Shown piece after piece: positions 61,085 through 64,000 of a stretch of 64,000 nucleotides of DNA (within the stretch, counting starts at the first letter, position 1; each line of letters starts with the position of its first letter). The notes under the pieces are model-generated. The model made no database searches, was not told the DNA's origin, and worked only from the letters and a program-made list of their open reading frames with translations. Source of the stretch: Jatrophihabitans telluris (GTDB taxonomy: Bacteria; Actinomycetota; Actinomycetes; Mycobacteriales; Jatrophihabitantaceae). Both the position numbers and the translations under genes were made by a program. The stretch is taken from assembly GCF_023516435.1 (NCBI RefSeq), contig NZ_CP097332.1:2480001-2544000 (forward strand), in the 5' to 3' direction.

Positions 61085-62155
61085 ATGGATCGCACCGCAC
61101 TGGTCGTCGGCGTCACCGGTATCGCGGGGTACAACATCGCCCAGGCGTTACTGGCCGACGGCTGGCGGGTGGTGGGTTTGTCGCGCAGCGCGCGCTACAC
61201 GATCCCCGGCGTGGAGCATGTCTATGCCGACGTGATGGACACCGATTCGGTCGCGGCCGCCGTGACCGGCAAGGGCGTCACGCATCTCTTCTTCGCCACC
61301 TGGTCGCGCCAGGAGACCGAGGCCGAGAACTGCGCGGTGAACGGAGCGATGCTCTCCAACACGCTGACTGCCGTCGGCGACACGTCCACCTTGCAGCACG
61401 CAGTCCTCGTCACCGGCCTCAAGCACTACCTCGGGCCCTTCGAGTCTTACGGGAAGGCGCCGGCCGACACGCCCTTCCGGGAGTCGCAGGACCGGCTGCG
61501 ATTCCAGAACTTCTACTACGAGCAGGAGGACATCCTCTTCGCGGCGGCGGAAAAGGGGGGCTACACCTGGTCGGTGCATCGACCGCACACGATGATCGGC
61601 TTCGCGCTGGGGAACGTGATGAACATGGGCGTGACGCTGGCCGTGTACGGGGCGATCTGCCGCGCCACCGACGAGCCCTTCGTGTTTCCCGGGAGCACCG
61701 AGCAGTACAACGGCATTACCGATCTCACCGATGCCCGCCTTCTCGGACGGCATGCGGTGTGGTCGGCGACGGAGCCGAGCGCACGCAACCAGGCCTTCAA
61801 CACCACCAACGGTGACGTCTTCCGCTGGCGTCAGCTCTGGCAGCGGGTCGCTGCTGGGCTCGGAGTGCAGGTCGGTGAGTATCCCGGGCACCCGACTCCC
61901 TTGGAGCAGCGACTCGCCCACGCCGACGAGGTATGGGCACGGCTGGTCGAACAATATGACCTCCAGCCCTACCGTGCCTCGGATCTGGCGTCCTGGTGGC
62001 ACACCGACGCCGACCTGGGTCGGGAGATGGAAACCTTTGCCGACATGTCCAAGAGCCGGTCGATGGGGTTCCTGGACTACCAGGACTCCGAGCACTCCTT
62101 CTTGGATCTGTTCGCCACCCTGCGGGAGCACCGCATCATCCCGCCGCTGGACTGA
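61085..62155 (+). CDS. PRISE-type NAD(P)-dependent reductase (5-beta-reductase/iridoid-synthase-like SDR)
   Basis: 356 aa from the ATG at 61085. An atypical SDR: ALVVGVTGIAGYNIAQALL near 6, LSRSARYTIPGVEHVYAD near 35, THLFFATW, then a Tyr-based active site NFYYEQEDILF near 145 and WSVHRPHTMIGFALGN near 160. These are the PRISE (VEP1) family hallmarks, whose members reduce activated C=C bonds of enones. Divergent from the polyol-type operon across two dyads. A catabolic step on an alpha,beta-unsaturated intermediate is an inference. Confidence 0.88.
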   Translation: MDRTALVVGVTGIAGYNIAQALLADGWRVVGLSRSARYTIPGVEHVYADVMDTDSVAAAVTGKGVTHLFFATWSRQETEAENCAVNGAMLSNTLTAVGDTSTLQHAVLVTGLKHYLGPFESYGKAPADTPFRESQDRLRFQNFYYEQEDILFAAAEKGGYTWSVHRPHTMIGFALGNVMNMGVTLAVYGAICRATDEPFVFPGSTEQYNGITDLTDARLLGRHAVWSATEPSARNQAFNTTNGDVFRWRQLWQRVAAGLGVQVGEYPGHPTPLEQRLAHADEVWARLVEQYDLQPYRASDLASWWHTDADLGREMETFADMSKSRSMGFLDYQDSEHSFLDLFATLREHRIIPPLD

Positions 62156-62187
62156 TCCCTCCGAGTTCTACTGATGCCTTTGAGTTC

Positions 62188-63336
62188 TCAGGCGTCTCGG
62201 GTCGTCATTCGCCAGGCGCCGATGACCGTCCACCCGATGAGCCACGCGAGGATGACGCAGATGGCCGTGGTGGTGGACTCGGTGACGCGGAAGTCCTGTC
62301 CGCCGCCGCCGAACGCCAGGGGTAGCTGCCCAGGTTCCAGATGTGCGGTGGCGACACCGATAATCCCCCGCTGGCCGTTGATGAAGTGAGGTATTCGGGT
62401 TCGGATGGCGATGGGGGTGAGGATGATTTCCAGCACGATCATCAGGATCACCGCGGTCGTGCGCTGGCCGAGCAGGGATCCCAGACCGAGGCCGACCAGG
62501 AACCCGACCGTTGCCTCGAGTTCGAGCCACAGGCCTGTCTTGATCATCAGGGCGTTCGACGGGTACAGGAACTGCTTCTTGTAGTCAGGGTAGTTGTGGT
62601 CGGCGATCTCGATGGCGGCCGCCTTGGCCTGGGCCGCGGTGGCTGTCACGAATCGCCGGTCAGCTCCGGCGACGACGATGCGGGCCGGTTGACCGGGCGG
62701 GTTGTCGCACCCCACGCCCTGCTTCGCTTGCCCGTCATAGTTGAAGTTGCACAGGACTTCGGTGGGATGGGCGGCAGCCCAATTCTCCAGGCTGCGTTGT
62801 GATAGGCCGGCGGGCACGGCCACGCCGTTGTACATCAGCTTGGTGGGCGCGGCGAACACGCAGACGGCACAGACGATGCCGAAGCCGATGGCGACGAGCG
62901 AGGCGATGATGGCCAGCCCGGCCGGGACCCGAGCCAGGTACAGGGCCAACCGGGAACGGCCGGTAATGACCAGATGCCGGAACATGCCTTCCGACAGGTC
63001 CACCGAGCCTGCGGTGCAGCCCAGAGCGGCGGCCGCGATGAACCCGAAGGTGTAGAGCACCCCCGCCGACATCGCCGTGTACACGTCGTAGCCACCGGCC
63101 GGTCCGTACGTCTTGGGAGCAATGGCGTGCAGCACCAGTCGCACCCCGAGGAAGACAGTGGGCAGGCCGACCGTCACCAGGATCAGGGTGATCATGAGAC
63201 CGCGGCGCCGGCGTAGTTCCATGAACCGGGTCGCGATCATCGCCCCGGTCGGGATCGGCGAGCGTCGGCGATCGCTCCTGCCCTCGGCAGATGCTCCGGG
63301 GGCTGCGGATGCGTCGTCCACGCGGATGGTGGTCAC
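62188..63336 (-). CDS. ABC-2 type exporter permease
   Basis: 382 aa from the GTG at 63336 (GTGA overlap with the ATPase stop); the longer frame upstream lies in the ATPase gene. Six hydrophobic segments, the first RGLMITLILVTVGLPTVFLG near residue 45, and a large extracytoplasmic loop of about 110 residues with a two-Cys pattern (VLCNFNY and GVGCDN). It forms the membrane part of an exporter with the next gene. Substrate unknown. Confidence 0.83.
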   Translation of the reverse strand: MTTIRVDDASAAPGASAEGRSDRRRSPIPTGAMIATRFMELRRRRGLMITLILVTVGLPTVFLGVRLVLHAIAPKTYGPAGGYDVYTAMSAGVLYTFGFIAAAALGCTAGSVDLSEGMFRHLVITGRSRLALYLARVPAGLAIIASLVAIGFGIVCAVCVFAAPTKLMYNGVAVPAGLSQRSLENWAAAHPTEVLCNFNYDGQAKQGVGCDNPPGQPARIVVAGADRRFVTATAAQAKAAAIEIADHNYPDYKKQFLYPSNALMIKTGLWLELEATVGFLVGLGLGSLLGQRTTAVILMIVLEIILTPIAIRTRIPHFINGQRGIIGVATAHLEPGQLPLAFGGGGQDFRVTESTTTAICVILAWLIGWTVIGAWRMTTRDA

Positions 63337-64000
63337 TCCGGATCCCCCAATCGGCTGGTGACTTGCAGGAACCAGGTCTCGAGCGAGGCCTGCACCGGGT
63401 GCAACCGATATATCGCGATACTGCCGCCGACCAGGACGCGGGCGACCTCGGCTATGACATCGCGGGTTGTGCCCGCTGGAAGGGTGATGGCCAGACCGCC
63501 GGGCTCCAACCCGACGCTCGCGCTGAGACTGCTCACTTCCAGCAAGGCCCGGGCGCGATCTGGTTCTGAGCACTCGACCTGAACGACCACCGACGTCCCA
63601 GCGAGCAGCTCCGCAATCGGGCCTTGACGGATCACCTTGCCCCGATCCACGATCGCCACCGCGTCGCAGGTCCGCTGGACCTCGTCGAGCAAGTGGGAGG
63701 ACAACACCACCGTCCGGCCTTCGTCGACCAGCGAGCGGATCATGTCGCGCATCTCCTGCATCCCCGCGGGATCAAGGCCGTTCATAGGCTCGTCCAGGAT
63801 CAGCAGCTCGGGATCTCCGATCAGACACGCCGCCACGCCGAGACGCTGCCGCATACCCATCGAGTACTTCGACACCCGGTCCTCAGCGCGGTGCAGGATC
63901 CCGACGCGTTTCAACGACGCATCGATCCGATCCCGGGCGGCGGGCTCGCGTGCTGCAGCCAGCACCTGTAGGTTCTGCCGCCCCGTCAGATGTGCGTGAA
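63333..64000 (-). CDS. ABC exporter ATPase, 5' end cut by window edge
   Basis: At least 222 codons; the frame continues to base 64000 (an HLTGRQNL segment is visible at the edge), so Walker A lies outside the window. Signature YSMGMRQRLGVAACLIG, Walker B LLILDEPMNGLDPAG and the H-loop VLSSHLLDEV are complete. The C-terminal extension (about 90 residues) is typical of drug/antibiotic exporters of the CcmA/ABC-2 type. Coupled to the permease by a 4-nt overlap. Confidence 0.94.
   Translation of the reverse strand, partial: HAHLTGRQNLQVLAAAREPAARDRIDASLKRVGILHRAEDRVSKYSMGMRQRLGVAACLIGDPELLILDEPMNGLDPAGMQEMRDMIRSLVDEGRTVVLSSHLLDEVQRTCDAVAIVDRGKVIRQGPIAELLAGTSVVVQVECSEPDRARALLEVSSLSASVGLEPGGLAITLPAGTTRDVIAEVARVLVGGSIAIYRLHPVQASLETWFLQVTSRLGDPE

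Overview
The window is GC-rich DNA from an actinobacterium (high-GC Gram-positive). This rests on many GTG starts and 1-4 nt ATGA/GTGA overlaps, a malate synthase G of mycobacterial type, class Ia nrdAB behind tandem NrdR-box-like repeats and a B12 riboswitch, a DUF4333 protein, an EACC1-caspase pair and an Arr rifampin ADP-ribosyltransferase. Genus cannot be read from the sequence. I see no rRNA, tRNA, transposase, phage gene or CRISPR array; it reads as a chromosomal stretch rich in accessory catabolism.

Left part (1-19.6 kb). 1-7.5 kb is a tightly overlapping plus-strand operon: an unrecognised protein, a branched-chain-type ABC importer (binding protein, LivH-like permease, a LivM-LivG fusion, LivF-like ATPase), an HpcH/HpaI-type aldolase and a pyrone-dicarboxylate-lactonase-like amidohydrolase. 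A PucR-type regulator (minus strand) follows. Across a promoter region holding a perfect inverted repeat lies a second plus-strand operon: APC permease, two SDRs, an agmatinase-type ureohydrolase, a polysaccharide-deacetylase-fold enzyme and a small membrane protein. Next on the minus strand are an orphan small protein, a cupin, a zinc alcohol dehydrogenase, a membrane GGDEF-EAL protein and a DUF4333 protein.

Middle (19.6-44.8 kb). nrdAB is preceded by two NrdR-like boxes 31 bp apart over a promoter, then a B12 aptamer with a plausible terminator hairpin and a competing pairing. Converging on it is an EACC1-caspase pair whose caspase carries an EF-hand-like motif, one membrane helix and a Cys-containing exported domain. 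Then come an MFS exporter with a cytidylate-kinase-like gene, malate synthase G with a divergent IclR regulator, a serine hydrolase, a PadR pair, a flavoprotein, membrane proteins and lipoproteins, a RibD-C protein, and a glycerol-kinase-like cluster (DeoR regulator, FGGY kinase, GlpA-like flavoprotein with a 2Fe-2S domain, second FAD oxidoreductase). A methyltransferase and arr follow.

Right part (44.9-62.2 kb). A large minus-strand catabolic array reads XRE-cupin regulator, two zinc dehydrogenases, sugar-type permease, binding protein, a fused ATPase-permease, a butanediol-dehydrogenase-like enzyme, a VOC enzyme, an M24-fold protein lacking one metal aspartate, E1alpha, E1beta and E2 of a 2-oxoacid (acetoin-type) dehydrogenase, and an EboE-like TIM barrel. 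A PRISE-type reductase is divergent. I infer import of a polyol or oxygenated ring compound, oxidation by dehydrogenases and thiolytic cleavage to acyl-CoA; the substrate is unknown. The window ends in an ABC-2 exporter whose ATPase is cut by the edge.
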